NCBI GenBank assembly: GCA_001466705.2
Contig: LATX02000188.1
Span: 558,001-622,000 of the forward strand
Length of the DNA stretch: 64,000 nt
DNA from: Moniliophthora roreri
Taxonomy: Eukaryota > Basidiomycota > Agaricomycetes > Agaricales > Marasmiaceae
Direction: 5' to 3'
A model generated the notes under the pieces. It was not told the origin of the DNA, ran no database searches, and saw nothing but the letters and a program-made list of their open reading frames with translations. How positions within the stretch are numbered: position 1 is the first letter of the stretch; the number at the start of each line of letters is the position of its first letter. Shown piece by piece: positions 22,906-33,872 of this stretch. The translations under genes and the position numbers were made by a program.

Positions 22906-23628
22906 ATGGTGAGCTCGCCGCTGTCGTCGCCGTTCTGCTCAATGCTTACAATGATCTCACGCAGGGGATCGACTTGGCACAACATCACCGCAAGAAGGGA
23001 AACCGTACTGCACCGGCCAGTGAGGATCCTTACCTGCTTCTCCTTGTGAAGGTGCGAGATATTCAGTATCGGTATCGTATACTTTGGATCTGAAGAAGCT
23101 TTCAGCTCTACCGTTTCTTGGCCCGCAGGACGGATTCGAACTTCAACAAGGTCATCCTCCACCGTCTGTTCCTCTCCAAGATCAACCGTCCTCCCATTTC
23201 CCTCTCCCGCATCGTAAAGGAAACCGCCAGCACCCCCGACCTCTCTTCCAAAATCATCGTTCAAGTCGGAACTGTCACCGATGACATCCGTCTTCTCGAG
23301 GTCCCCAAATTGACCATTGCGGCTCTTCGTTTCACTCACTCTGCCAAGGAGCGCATTTTGAATGCGGGCGGGGAGGTCTTGACTCTCGATCAGTTGGCAT
23401 TGAGAGCACCTACCGGCTCCAATACTGTTCTTCTCCGAGGGAAGAGGAACACCCGTGAGGCCGTTAAGCACTTTGGCATGGGCCCCCACAAACACAAGAA
23501 GCCCTATACTATTTCCAAGGGCCGCAAAGTATGCCTTGTGCATTTCCCCCCTGACTATTCACTTATAAACTTTCTCTCAGTTCGAGCAAGCTCGTGGTCG
23601 CCGAAAGTCTCGCGGTTTCAAGGTATAA
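22906..23628 (+). CDS. RPL18: 60S ribosomal protein L18 (eL18)
   Basis: Four exons (22906-22908, 22965-23051, 23106-23528, 23581-23628) give exactly 186 residues, the length of the yeast protein. The first exon is only the ATG; the join gives [20 protein letters not shown]. The body is highly conserved: [60 protein letters not shown] and [20 protein letters not shown], ending [15 protein letters not shown] before TAA. eL18 is a structural protein of the large cytosolic subunit. Codon choice is noticeably biased towards C-ending codons, as expected of a highly expressed gene. It is head to head with a splicing-regulator gene and close to other ribosome-related genes. Confidence 0.97.
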
Positions 23629-24158
23629 AAGATCTATCCACGACTCTGTGGGCACAGTTGGTCAGGGCAGGGTCAGGTACTGGGTGGTGTGTGTTCTATG
23701 CAATGCAATATGTCTCTACAATCCGCTGTACGCATTATGCACGACCGTTATATTGCATGCTTTCCGAATCTCCCATGTTGTACTGTCGACCCTCCAAGAA
23801 CTGGAGTACTGGTCGTCCTGCTGATTCAAAACCACCTGCTGTGAGCAGTGTTTGGTTCGTATTTAGCCCAGAGTTGTTTCGGATGAAGCCTTAGCCATAG
23901 CGCTCAGCAAACACGAACACAATTCTCAAGTCTTGGAAGCTTACGACCGAGCATTCCACGTAAACTCTGCTACAAAAAGAAATGTCGTTTTGAACTTTGC
24001 ACTCAGTACTACATACAAATACTGAAAACTTAGTAACTATGTTCGGTACTGCGACGTCTGAACTGTGAGCGCTTGTCCATTAGTTTTACGTAAAGGTCGA
24101 AAAGTTTTCGACTCTCCGACTTGACATCAACCTCATCTTGCCCTAAACGACGCCCGCG
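23629..24158. other. intergenic region downstream of RPL18
   Basis: About 530 bases containing the RPL18 3' end and NOP9 promoter. Short open frames only. Both flanking genes run in the plus direction. Confidence 0.45.
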
Positions 24159-27106
24159 ATGCCTCGCGAAAACAGGAAAAGAGGGAAGAGAAAGACCAAG
24201 AACGTGGAAGATGTACAGGCGATTCCGCAAGAAGAAGAACAATACGACACTCATGAGCCTCAATCTGAAGTCGGACCGTCCTGGATCGTTTCTAAACCAT
24301 CACAAGACCAAGAACTCAATCCAGAGGCACCATTTGGTTATGTCGACTCTGATGTAAAGGCCTATTTTCGTACGGTGGACACGCAAATACGCAATTGGCA
24401 AGATGGTGAAGAGGAAGCGACCGGGAACGAGATAAGCAGTAGTGATCCCAATGCAGGTGTGTGTAGAATCCTGTTGCTCAACGAACTCGGCCGGCTCATT
24501 TAGAGTCGTAGAGAAACAGATGTTTTTTGTTGCCGCCTTGACAGAAATGACTGGGAAGGAGAAGCAGCTTGCAACAGATCCAGATTGTTCGATAGTTTTG
24601 GAGCGGATGGCATACTCGATGGATGACTTTGTACGGAGGGTATTTTTGGATAGTCTTTCTGGTTCGTGAGTGATGAGCTCTCGCCTGCGTTTCTACGTGG
24701 CTGATTGATTTGGTCTGTAGATACGAGATACTCATGAGACATCGTTTTGCCTCTCATGTCTGTCAAACGTTATTCTCTGTGTCAGCGGAAACTATCTCCA
24801 GAGAGGTGACACTATTTGGTTGAACTGTCAACTCAAAGCTTAGCGTCGTACAGGTTAATGGAATATATCCCTCGATACCTGACTCTGGAAATGGAGAACT
24901 CCGGACAATGTCACATTTGATTCTAGATATTTGCGAGGTGAGTTTCGTCGTACTTGTCAAGAAATCCACAAAGTGACCTTGATACCAGGAACTCTTGCCC
25001 TCATTGAACACGCTTATGATGGATCCCTTCGCATCTCACGTCATCCGTGTCCTCCTTAGCCTACTATGTCCAGCTGCATTCTCAAAATCCAACTTCCTAC
25101 TCAGCATGCGTTCCAAAAGGAGTTCTTCATGGAAGTCCAAGCAAGGAAATTTGACATCTCTTTTTTCCGACAACAAAGGAAAAGGCAAAGAAGGCACGAT
25201 CTTGCGCAAAACTCCTTCGGAGTTTCGTATCATGTCCCGCCGATTTGTAGAAACACTGAAGGAGGATATCGGTGGCAATGAAGTACGAGCTTTGGCCGCG
25301 AATGACGTTGCTAGCCCGTGCTTGACGGTGAGTCATGGCTATGCCACCTCCATCGTCCAAAACCTTATTCCGGTGAAACCAGATGTTACTTCACGTCGAG
25401 GCAGAACTCGGCATGGCCGATGTGCCTGATTCGCTGATGGACAGGGTAACTGTAAGGATCGTCTCTGCTTCGAGTACGTGTGTTTTTACCTCCAACCAAA
25501 CGGAATGCTTACATCCAGTTTTAGTCAACGGAGAGGGTGTACAACCCTCAGACTACCTCGGAACGTTATTCCGGGATCCCACATCCTCCCATCTCCTCGA
25601 GACGATCATGTTCAGGGCTTCAGAGAAGCCCTTTTCGCTCCTGTGGTCCACATACTTGAAGGGAAAACTCCCTCGGCTGGCCATACACCCTGTTGCCAAT
25701 TATGTCGTAGCCAAATCCTTGGAACGTTGTAATAACACGCAGTTGGAGAACGCATACCAAGAACTCGATGGTAGCTGGGAAAAACTCATATGTAAGTTGA
25801 TGAACACCGACATATTCTACGATGAGATCTCACCGAGAAAAAAAAACAAGCTTCGGCCAGGACATCTGTCCTTCGTGCGGCCATTGACAGGTCTGCAACA
25901 CTTCAAAGTTCCGAAGAGGACGCAATCAATGTAAGAAATACACCTTCCCGCATATCGTCTATTCTCGTGTTGTTACTTCGCAACTGATTCCGTGACTTTG
26001 GTTTTGGACAGGCGATATTCAGAGCATTTCATCTTTCAACACCTGAAGAGAAGAAGTACTTGGTGCCGTGTGTCCTGTCATTGAAGACAATAGAGGTAGG
26101 AACTTGAACACATCGGTCGGCGTTAAGTACGCAATGATCAAACATTCCAGAACTATCGAGCGGATGGGCCTTCCAAGGCTGACAGTCAAAGTCAGCGAAA
26201 ACAGAAGAAGGGTGTGAAGGGCAACACTAATGAACATGCATTCGAAGCATCGATCCAGGGATCTTTATTACTTCAAAGCGCTCTCAAGTTGTCCGAATCG
26301 TTCAGCCAACCTATCGTCGACAGGTATCTTGTTAATCTCCGTCGACACAACAGCGTCCGTTAATGAAGCTCTATACAGTCTTGTTTCTCTAGAGATCCAG
26401 GACCAACTCAAGATTGCTTATGACTCAACTGGCTCCCGTGTCATGGATGCTATCTTGGATTCGCCCACTCTTTCCGCCAAAGTCAAACGACAGTTCGTAA
26501 TGTCTTTTATGGGACACTTCCATGAACTAGTCGACGACCGGATAGGAAGCCGAGTAGGTGATAGATGTTTCGAATTCGTCGACACATACTTGAAGGTGCG
26601 TTGACCTGAAACTTGAAAACACGTTCGACAGGTGACAAAGACTTGTACCTTGATGACAGGAGAAAATTGCTCGTTCCGTAATGCCATATGAGCAAAATTT
26701 AATCGGGTCATTCTATGGCAAATTCTTTGCTCGGAATCTGAATCTTTATCTACTTCGCCGGCGTCCTGACGAGTGGAGGAGTACACAGTCGAGTAAGAAG
26801 CAAAGTAGCGAAGAGCACCAGACACCCACAGCCGAACCGGCGCAGGTGGAAAGCAAGCCTCAGGACACACCAAAGCCCAAGAAGCGGAAGCGAGATGGCG
26901 CTCCTAAAGATGAGATTGATGAAGTCTTTGCGAGTGCACCTGTTAAGAAGATGAAAGGTCCTGGGTTGGCGCCAAAAGCAAAGGAAGGTTCAAAGGAGAG
27001 AGTTTCTAGTATTTTGGAGAGCGAAGGAGATCTCAAAGAAATTTTCAGTGCGATACGGAGCGCACCGAAAAACGACGCCAAGGAGAAGGGTCGCAAAAAG
27101 CGATGA
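24159..27106 (+). CDS. NOP9: nucleolar Pumilio-repeat protein NOP9
   Basis: Multi-exon gene of roughly 700 residues. It starts [19 protein letters not shown], a basic nucleolar-type N-terminus. Pumilio-like repeats follow in order, with recognisable parts [91 protein letters not shown] and [19 protein letters not shown]. The end is Lys-rich with KPKKRKRDG and EKGRKKR. In yeast Nop9 binds the 20S pre-rRNA and 18S rRNA precursors and is needed for 40S subunit maturation. Several short introns interrupt the repeats, for example after SSDPNA and after DTYLK. The C-terminal [20 protein letters not shown] block is the usual last conserved part. It lies in tandem after RPL18. Confidence 0.92.
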
Positions 27107-27733
27107 CGCATTATACAGATCGTGTTTATACTTCCCATGTACACGAACTAAAAGTAACATAGTCATCGATAATGAGGGCTTTTGATGCCTTTACAGACAC
27201 CAGTGTGAAACTAGAAGGCGCTGTGCACCTCGGAGCGGTGTCTGGAAAGTCTCACCGGAGATTGACACTTCGACCACCTACCATTGGAAGGTGACCTAGC
27301 TTAAGTGGAAAAAAGTTGCCGCAGACCTGGGGTTGAGCGCTTCAACTTTGACAAGGATACTTTGGTGCGGGTCCTTGACGAGCCCAACGGACGAAGAGAA
27401 CCATTAGCACATTTCCTCGCTCTGATTCTCGTGCATCAGAAAGAGTGGAGCTTGACATCGGTCAGGGGGTGTCCGAAAGAGCTTTGGATGGGATAGAAGG
27501 AGATCAAGTTCAGTCATATGAAATCACTGCTGTAGGATCCGAAGGCCCTAGTTGCGTGAGTCACTGTCCTAGTTTCCCTAAGATGTTTCGATATCGACAA
27601 CGTTACTCAAATAGATAATACTTCTAACGTTCGGCCATTTTGGAGCAGCGCTGTCTCCTGGGACTCTCGTTATCTTTGGCGTTTGAGGGGACTGTTAAGA
27701 AAAAGAAAGGGCTTTACAGTTGTCGACATGTTG
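27107..27733. other. convergent spacer containing a GH79 remnant
   Basis: About 625 bases between NOP9 (+) and the GH79 gene (-). Besides the remnant listed separately, no gene was seen. The spacer is where a duplicate GH79 copy appears to have been lost. Confidence 0.5.
27155..27260 (-). pseudogene. C-terminal remnant of a second GH79 gene
   Basis: On the minus strand this stretch encodes VSISGETFQ and, in another frame, LVSVKASKALIID. These match the end of the intact neighbour (GSISKETVSF and LTVSVKASEALIIDL). At DNA level the two copies share a block of about 40 bases with few differences: 27162-27200 against 27741-27778. The fragment lacks a stop at the expected place and has frame changes, so it is not functional. 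It implies an ancestral tandem pair of GH79 genes. Confidence 0.65.
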
Positions 27734-29611
27734 TTACAGATCAATAATGAGAGCTTCGGATGCCTTTACGGACACAGTCAATGTGCTTCCACTAAAGGAG
27801 ACAGTCTCCTTTGAAATGCTTCCAACGGCATTGCAATTCCCGTCGAACTAGTAGAAACTAACATGAGTGCCAAGCTATCAATCCAATATTCATGTGCCTA
27901 CCGTCAGCCCTCCACCAATAGTCACTGCAGCACCCTGGTCGACGCGAGAAGTGGCGTTAGGTGCCGTTAGGCGCGTCGCAGTCTTTGATCCGCTTGAAGC
28001 CAGGCCTCCTCCCGTAAAGGAAACAGAGGTGCTCGAACGTGTTCCAGACCCGCTATAGTAATTGGAATTGTAGACCAACACACGCAATGGCTTGCTTGAA
28101 CTATTGTAGACGACATAAGACGCTACTGCTCCTGCTCCATCGTCCAACATGGAGAGCCTGGCGCCGTCAGTTCCGAGAAAAGTATTAACGAAATAGGTGC
28201 CATAGAACGGGGCGCCGGTGGTGAACCTGAAGCAGGGAAGTTAGTGCCACTCACAGCAGCCATGGAAGGTGTACAACGTGGCGCACCTTCCCCACCAACA
28301 GTATTGCTAATTTCTTAGTAAATGTCCAATCAAAGGCATCAGAGTTCGTAGTGAGAACTTACACAGTTACCAATCGTCCCTTGGTGGAAATACAGCCTCT
28401 CCACGCCATTCAGCGCACCTTGCAGTACGTAGTCGACAATCCATAATGCGGCACCAAATGTAGGGCTGATTCCGCCTCCGCCACATGTCGCTATCGCGCC
28501 GCATTGATTAAGAACATGAACATTCCAGTGCAATGAAACTGTTCTACCTGAGTTTGTCTCGCCAAGGAAATATCGCTTCCCTGCGTTATGGACAGCGGAG
28601 GCTTCCGAACTATATTTGCGTGTGTATGAAACGATACCCCTAATTGAAACAGTGATTTACGGCTCAAGGCCTGATCACAGAAAGGCGCACGTACGCATGG
28701 CTCATGAGTGACTGTAAATTGGTGCTGGCTCCTCCACATGCAGACTGAGGATAGGAGTGCCCCGAGAAGCTCTTCACCGTGTTGATTGCGTTGCCTAACT
28801 GAGGTATAAGGCCACTGATGGTCCAGCGATCGAGATACACGGCCCCTTGGAATATATTTCCGATCTACAATTATTGTTCGCACAATTAATCATGGTGGGC
28901 TCTGAGCCGCAAATGAAATGCGTACGGAAGGTGCCAAAGCTGTAAACCAAGACTTTTCGCTTGCGGCGTCAGCATTTGCATTCCAAGTTCCACCTGCAAT
29001 GGGGGAGCTTGCCGAATAAACTGAAAGTGTCTTGGTCAACATTCCAAGTTTCAGATCTTTTCGCTTACGATCGGGCTCATTGCCTAGTTCGATGGCAAAG
29101 AGATTGGGCATAAGCTCTTTAGCTTTTTGGGCGGCCGCAAAGGAGTTTGCTTGGTTGTTGAGTTGGCGATTGAGCCCGATAGTGACATCGCCTTTCATTT
29201 TGGTAGCCAGGGAGAAAAACGAGGACCCGAATGTGAGCGAGGTAGGCGCATCAGCGGGACTAGCGACTGTATAGCTGACAGCTTGTTGTAACGAGGGGTC
29301 ATAGGTCGCTCGGTCTCTAAAGATCTCTTAGCGGTTTGTAGGATAACAGTAGTGGAAGTATCTTACTGAGTAGTTCCTCCGATACGAACAGCGACGGGTG
29401 AACCTCTGAGATTGCCAAGGTTGTCCAAACATTTTGAAGTGGAAGTTACGTTGGTGTAACCTGGAAAGGCAAAGAATTCGATAGAGACCGCCAATAGAGA
29501 CTTGTCAATCGCGACAGCTGATGAAGGTGCAGAAGTTGGAATAGATACGCCAACAACAGCTGATATGAACACTAAGGATACGAAGGTCGCGAGTGGGCTC
29601 GCAAGATACAT
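27734..29611 (-). CDS. secreted glycoside hydrolase family 79 (beta-glucuronidase type)
   Basis: Nine exons (29611-29367, 29316-29069, 29020-28926, 28864-28695, 28639-28548, 28490-28363, 28306-28287, 28226-27902, 27847-27734) give 478 residues with every phase matching. The N-terminus MYLASPLATFVSLVFISAVV is a signal peptide. The acid/base glutamate is probably that in ELGNEPDLYS and the nucleophile that in YFLGETNS. RIGGTTQDRATYDP, CWWGRFTTGAPFYGTYF and the beta-rich C-terminal domain ending ALIIDL fit GH79. Family members release glucuronic or 4-O-methylglucuronic acid from glycans such as arabinogalactan proteins; the exact substrate is not deducible. One exon is only 20 nt. A TATA-like element lies about 55 bases upstream of the ATG, which supports the start chosen. 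Confidence 0.92.
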
Positions 29612-29662
29612 ATTCTCTGATGCCAGGGAAGAATCAATGACCGTCAGGAGACGACGCCGCTT

Positions 29663-29672
29663 CATATATAAC
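29663..29672 (-). promoter_or_regulatory. TATA-like box of the GH79 gene
   Basis: On the minus strand the sequence reads ttatatatga, about 52-60 bases before the GH79 start codon. Position and direction fit a TATA element, a common feature of regulated secreted-enzyme genes. Confidence 0.5.
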
Positions 29673-29895
29673 GACCCAATTGACACCGTCCGAGCACCCG
29701 GTGAATCATCGCGACGACGAGATACTTGCTGAGAAAAGCGGGCCGTAAAAATGGTCACAAGTAAACGAAAGCTTGAGGAAATCGAATCAGGTGGTACTAC
29801 TCAACATGACGTGGGCCTTCAATAGTTCGAAAAAAGGACTATAGAGGACGAAATACAAGTGGCACCGGATTTTCATGGTATATGCACGAACCATG

Positions 29896-31617
29896 TCACG
29901 ACATATCTACATCCTCATCAGCGCCGGGGCGTGGTTCACCACGAACTACGGAGTTGACGAGCTCTCGTCTGATTTCCGGGCCTATCTGCGCATGAGGCGT
30001 CACCCGTACAACGTCTAGCAGCGCGTCTTTCTGGTCCGGTGTCAGGTCGGAGGCATATCTAGAAAACGAGGTGAATTTAATGCATCAATGTGGGTCAGAT
30101 GGGAATCACCTCTGCGCAAATACAAGAAGACTTTGATGCCATAGAACAGGGAGTTTGTCAGCATCGCCACGATTGCGAGCCTTGTATGTGTTTGATAGTC
30201 TAATAAAATGGAAGACGAGTGCATCGACCACTTTGTACGGAAGTGCAAACTTCTTGTCGATCAAAACTCGGATGAACAGTGAATTAGGACCTGGAGGCAA
30301 TTAGGGGCAATTATAGGTGATAGTGCGAAACCGAGAACATACCGGAATAATCCATCTCTGCTATACGTAACAGAGCTGCAGACGCATGCAGCACTGGTAC
30401 CTTTGCACGGGCCAGGACAGAAGCCACGATCGCGGCTTCTTTAAGTGTGCAGCCTTGCTGAATAGGATTAAGTGACAGGGTTAGAAATAGGAGACTGCCA
30501 CAATACCTCAAGCATCGGGAAGATAATACCCTTGAAGAATGCACCCGGTTTGTACAGTGCTCTCTTCAATGCCTCGTAATATTGGACGTTTAATTTCTTG
30601 TTTTCTCGGATATCTTCTCGGATGGCATCAAGGAGCACGACGCTGAGGAAAAGCTGGGCTTGCGGAGGCTTCATTGTTGAGACGAATATTCTGGTCGCAG
30701 CACGAGCCGCGTGTGGAGACCAGTTTTCCGGTTGAGTAAGGGCAAGGATCCGTGCCCAAGCAGGGAGAGTCGGTATCACTTTGAAAAGTTTCGGCAAAGG
30801 ACCTGATTTGTACTTTCGAAGGAATTCGCCAAGCCTAGTAAATTAGGTGTGGATCGATCGAACGAGCTGTACAGGTGCTCACTTGGTATAAGCTTCCACA
30901 ACTTTTGGATCCAGTCCTAAGGCGGGGTCAGGTGCATCTTTATCTGCAGTATAACATCTTCATTAGCGCAGGTACCTCAACTATGAAGGGGTGGTTCCTG
31001 ACTTTGCTGCACCTTTTGTATCACAGCAGCGTTTTTGGCTGCTTCATGTTCGCTAATCTTCGCGAATATGATGTCTGCTAGAGTTTTCCGTTCACCAGAA
31101 TTGTGTGGCAGTAACTGGTCTAATGTTTCCATATCATCTTCGTCGATTTCCTGAATGTAGCAGAGGCAATTCAATTTGAGATGGAGCAATGAAGAGGAAC
31201 CTCGACTCACGAAAACTTCTTCTACATCCTCTAGGTTCTCGTCCTCTCCAAGGACATCGTCTTCGTCCACATCGTCGTCTATTATCCGTGTCAGCACCGA
31301 GTCTTCTTCAGGTTCATCATCCAGATCGGAATCATCAGACTCCAATTCTTTTTGCTGGTCTCTGGCGAGTTCCAGGATACGTTTCGAAGTTTTCGAGTCG
31401 AGTACGGCCTGGACGGCATTTCAGCATATGCCTTGTAACAGTTAAATGAAAATGTTCGTACCTCTCCGTCTTCATCAATGTCTGAAGACTTTTGTGATTT
31501 TTTCCGCCTCCCAGGCTGTGGGGTGCGGCCATATTTTGCTTCCAACTCGTCCTCACCGATCTGAACCAGGAGAGGATTGTGTCTTGATTTTCCAGACGGT
31601 TTTGAGGTTCGGGGCAT
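29896..31617 (-). CDS. ENP1: bystin (ENP1), 40S ribosome biogenesis factor
   Basis: Multi-exon gene of about 440 residues. It starts [20 protein letters not shown]. An acidic middle ([24 protein letters not shown]) and [20 protein letters not shown] lead into the conserved bystin domain: [109 protein letters not shown] and [12 protein letters not shown]. It ends GADEDVDMS. Enp1/bystin binds the pre-40S particle and is needed for 18S rRNA processing and export. The gene is divergent from UXS1 with only 159 bases between start codons. Confidence 0.95.
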
Positions 31618-31672
31618 TGCAAGAGAGAGCAGTGCAAAATATTGAGTGTCGTGGTTGGAGAATCGGTATCAG

Positions 31673-31707
31673 CACCTGTCGCGTCAAAGATTGCAGTCAG
31701 ACAGGTG
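31673..31707. promoter_or_regulatory. inverted E-box pair in the ENP1-UXS1 promoter
   Basis: cacctgtc at 31673-31680 and gacaggtg at 31700-31707 form a perfect 8-base inverted repeat with a 19-base spacer. Each arm contains a CACCTG/CAGGTG E-box core. The pair is centred between the two divergent start codons, so it could be a shared operator or a site for a basic helix-loop-helix factor. No factor is implied by the sequence alone. Confidence 0.45.
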
Positions 31708-31718
31708 ACTTTTGGCTG

Positions 31719-31726
31719 TATATAAA
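31719..31726 (+). promoter_or_regulatory. TATA-like box of UXS1
   Basis: tatataaa lies about 50 bases before the UXS1 ATG, facing UXS1. The bystin side shows no equal element. Confidence 0.55.
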
Positions 31727-31776
31727 TCGCCTCAGTCGTTATTCAACCACACCCTCCCTTCTTACCTCTTTCCATC

Positions 31777-33259
31777 ATGTCTCCATCGGTGAGTTTAGAT
31801 TCTTAATCTCTTGACTCTGAGAGATACTAAGCACCTCACTATAGTTCAAGGTTCTCGATAAGCATGGTCAGGAAATCACCTCCGTCGGCTTTAATCGCTT
31901 CGGTTTCGACAGTGAAGTTAGTATCGATGCTCTACGTGCGCTCTACCTTCGAGCGCACTACGTTAACTCATCAAAAAGCATTGAAGCCGCGAAGATCACT
32001 GCTAAAGACCTCGAGGAAGAGGCGGAATCGTCTGCCTATCAATCAAAATCTATCTATCATCCAGACACCGACTCCATCTCTTACACCACTCTTTCACGAT
32101 TTCCGCCCGTAAAGCTTCTTTCTCCATCAAAGCGCAAACGTATTTTGGTTACTGGAGGCGCGGGCTTCGTGGGTTCTCATTTGGTAGATCGTCTCATGCT
32201 CTTGGGCCACGAAGTAACTGTTCTCGACAACTTCTTCACTGGCTCGAAGACAACAGTCAGCCATTGGGTTGGCCACCCCAATTTTGAGCTGGTTCGTCAC
32301 GACGTAGTCGAACCTTTTATGATCGAGTGCGACCGTGAGTATTTCATACATTTGCTCAAGCAGGTACCAACGTTTCATGCAGAAATCTATCATCTCGCTT
32401 GTCCGGCCTCTCCCCCACATTATCAGTATAACGCTGTGAAGACTGTCAAGACCTCCTTCATGGGAACCTTGAACATGCTCGGATTGGCGAAGCGCACAAA
32501 AGCACGTTTCCTCATTTCAAGTACATCGGAGGTCTATGGAGACCCCGAGGTTCATCCTCAGCCTGAAGACTAGTGGGTCACTTCACTCCAACCTCAGAAT
32601 TCGCCTTGCTCATGTTGTCATCAGCTGGGGTCACGTCAACCCAATCGGTCCCCGCGCTTGCTATGATGAAGGCAAGCGAGTTGCTGAAACTCTCACCTAC
32701 GGCTATCATCGCCAGGACGGTGTGGACGTGCGTGTCGCTCGTATCTTCAACACCTATGGTCCTCGCAGTAAGTTGATTACCACCTCATGTCTCAATTTCG
32801 TTCTTAACCCTCTGTTCAGTGAACCCGTATGATGGACGAGTTGTGTCCAACTTCATTGTTCAAGCACTCAAAGGCGAGGATCTCACGGTGTACGGGGACG
32901 GAAAGCAGACTCGATCGTTCCAATACGTTCATGATCTTATTGATGGCCTTATTGCCCTCATGAACTCTAATGAGACTCGACCGGTCAACATCGGTAACCA
33001 AGAGGAGTTCACCATCGGAGAATTTGCCGAGCTTGTCAGAGAGATTGTGGAGAAAGTCCAGGATAAGGATGGAGACAAGAGGACGCGCCGGGTGGAGATT
33101 GTCTATAAGCCCATGCCCACTGATGATCCTCAGAAGAGAAGACCTGACACCACCAGGGCTAAGGAAACCCTCCAATGGCAACCCCGCTGGACCGTTCGTA
33201 TGGGCTTGGAGGAAATGGTGAGATATTACAAGGCGAAAATGGCCGAGGGAAGCTTGTGA
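31777..33259 (+). CDS. UXS1: UDP-glucuronic acid decarboxylase (UDP-xylose synthase)
   Basis: Five exons (31777-31788, 31845-32334, 32383-32572, 32625-32767, 32820-33259) give 424 residues. It is an extended short-chain dehydrogenase fold that converts UDP-glucuronic acid to UDP-xylose using bound NAD+. Seen are the Rossmann motif [69 protein letters not shown] (the YxxxK catalytic pair), [20 protein letters not shown] and [17 protein letters not shown]. The 110-residue N-terminal part is polar and has no membrane anchor, unlike many animal forms, which suggests a cytosolic enzyme (inference). The start [14 protein letters not shown] comes from a 12-base first exon. UDP-xylose feeds wall and capsule-like glycans in basidiomycetes. 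Confidence 0.95.
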
Positions 33260-33872
33260 ACGTACATATACCTTTTCTCTTCTCTTGGGATGGAATGCGG
33301 GGCCAGGGTCATTTCAGTGGTAAGATTATCGTTCTTTGTTCGGATTAGATTTAGATTGTTGACACTTTGAAACCCGGATCTATGTACTGTACTAAAGACC
33401 CGAAAACATCGTACTGAACGACGCGTTTTACATGTGAACGTATACGTGATATGAAATTCTATAAAGAGTGTAAGGTTGTTGACGAGATAATGAGTGGTAT
33501 AAGATAACTGAGGTATGCGGGAGTCTTTAAACCAAATCCCAATGAAACATGCGAAAAATAAAGCAGAGCATGGTGAAGCAGGAAGAGAAGGGTATCAGGA
33601 TCTCAAGATCGAGTTTTTCATCACTTGAGTATGCGTTGAAATGACGCTGAAGTGTTGGAGCCCACTACTTTTGCCATGGAACCCTTGATCGCAGGCTTTT
33701 CAATGGTATTTGGACTGATTGTGGGTCGTCGAAGACGTCCTTGACTTGCGAGATCGCCGTTATTATCTGATACAAGCATGGACAGGTGTCGTTCATGTAG
33801 TTCTGAACCTTGCTTACCGAGTTTCGCGAGTGTTGCTATCAATAGAATTGACATTGAGAACATTGCCCCGAA
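33260..33872. other. convergent 3' spacer
   Basis: About 610 bases between UXS1 (+) and the hydrolase-fold gene (-). It may include two further short 3' exons of the latter (see that entry). No separate gene was recognised. Confidence 0.4.

Noticed and set aside
22731..23093. Plus-strand ORF of 120 codons crossing the RPL18 start
   Set aside because: Its downstream half is RPL18 exon 2 read in frame by luck through the first intron; the upstream half has no similarity to L18. The spliced ATG-only exon model gives the exact 186-residue protein.
23118..23160. tRNA-like B-box string gattcgaact
   Set aside because: It lies inside the conserved RPL18 coding sequence, and no cloverleaf can be formed around it.
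22545..23543. Minus-strand ORF of 332 codons opposite RPL18
   Set aside because: It is antisense to the conserved RPL18 exons; long antisense frames are expected opposite codon-biased genes, and no domain was seen.
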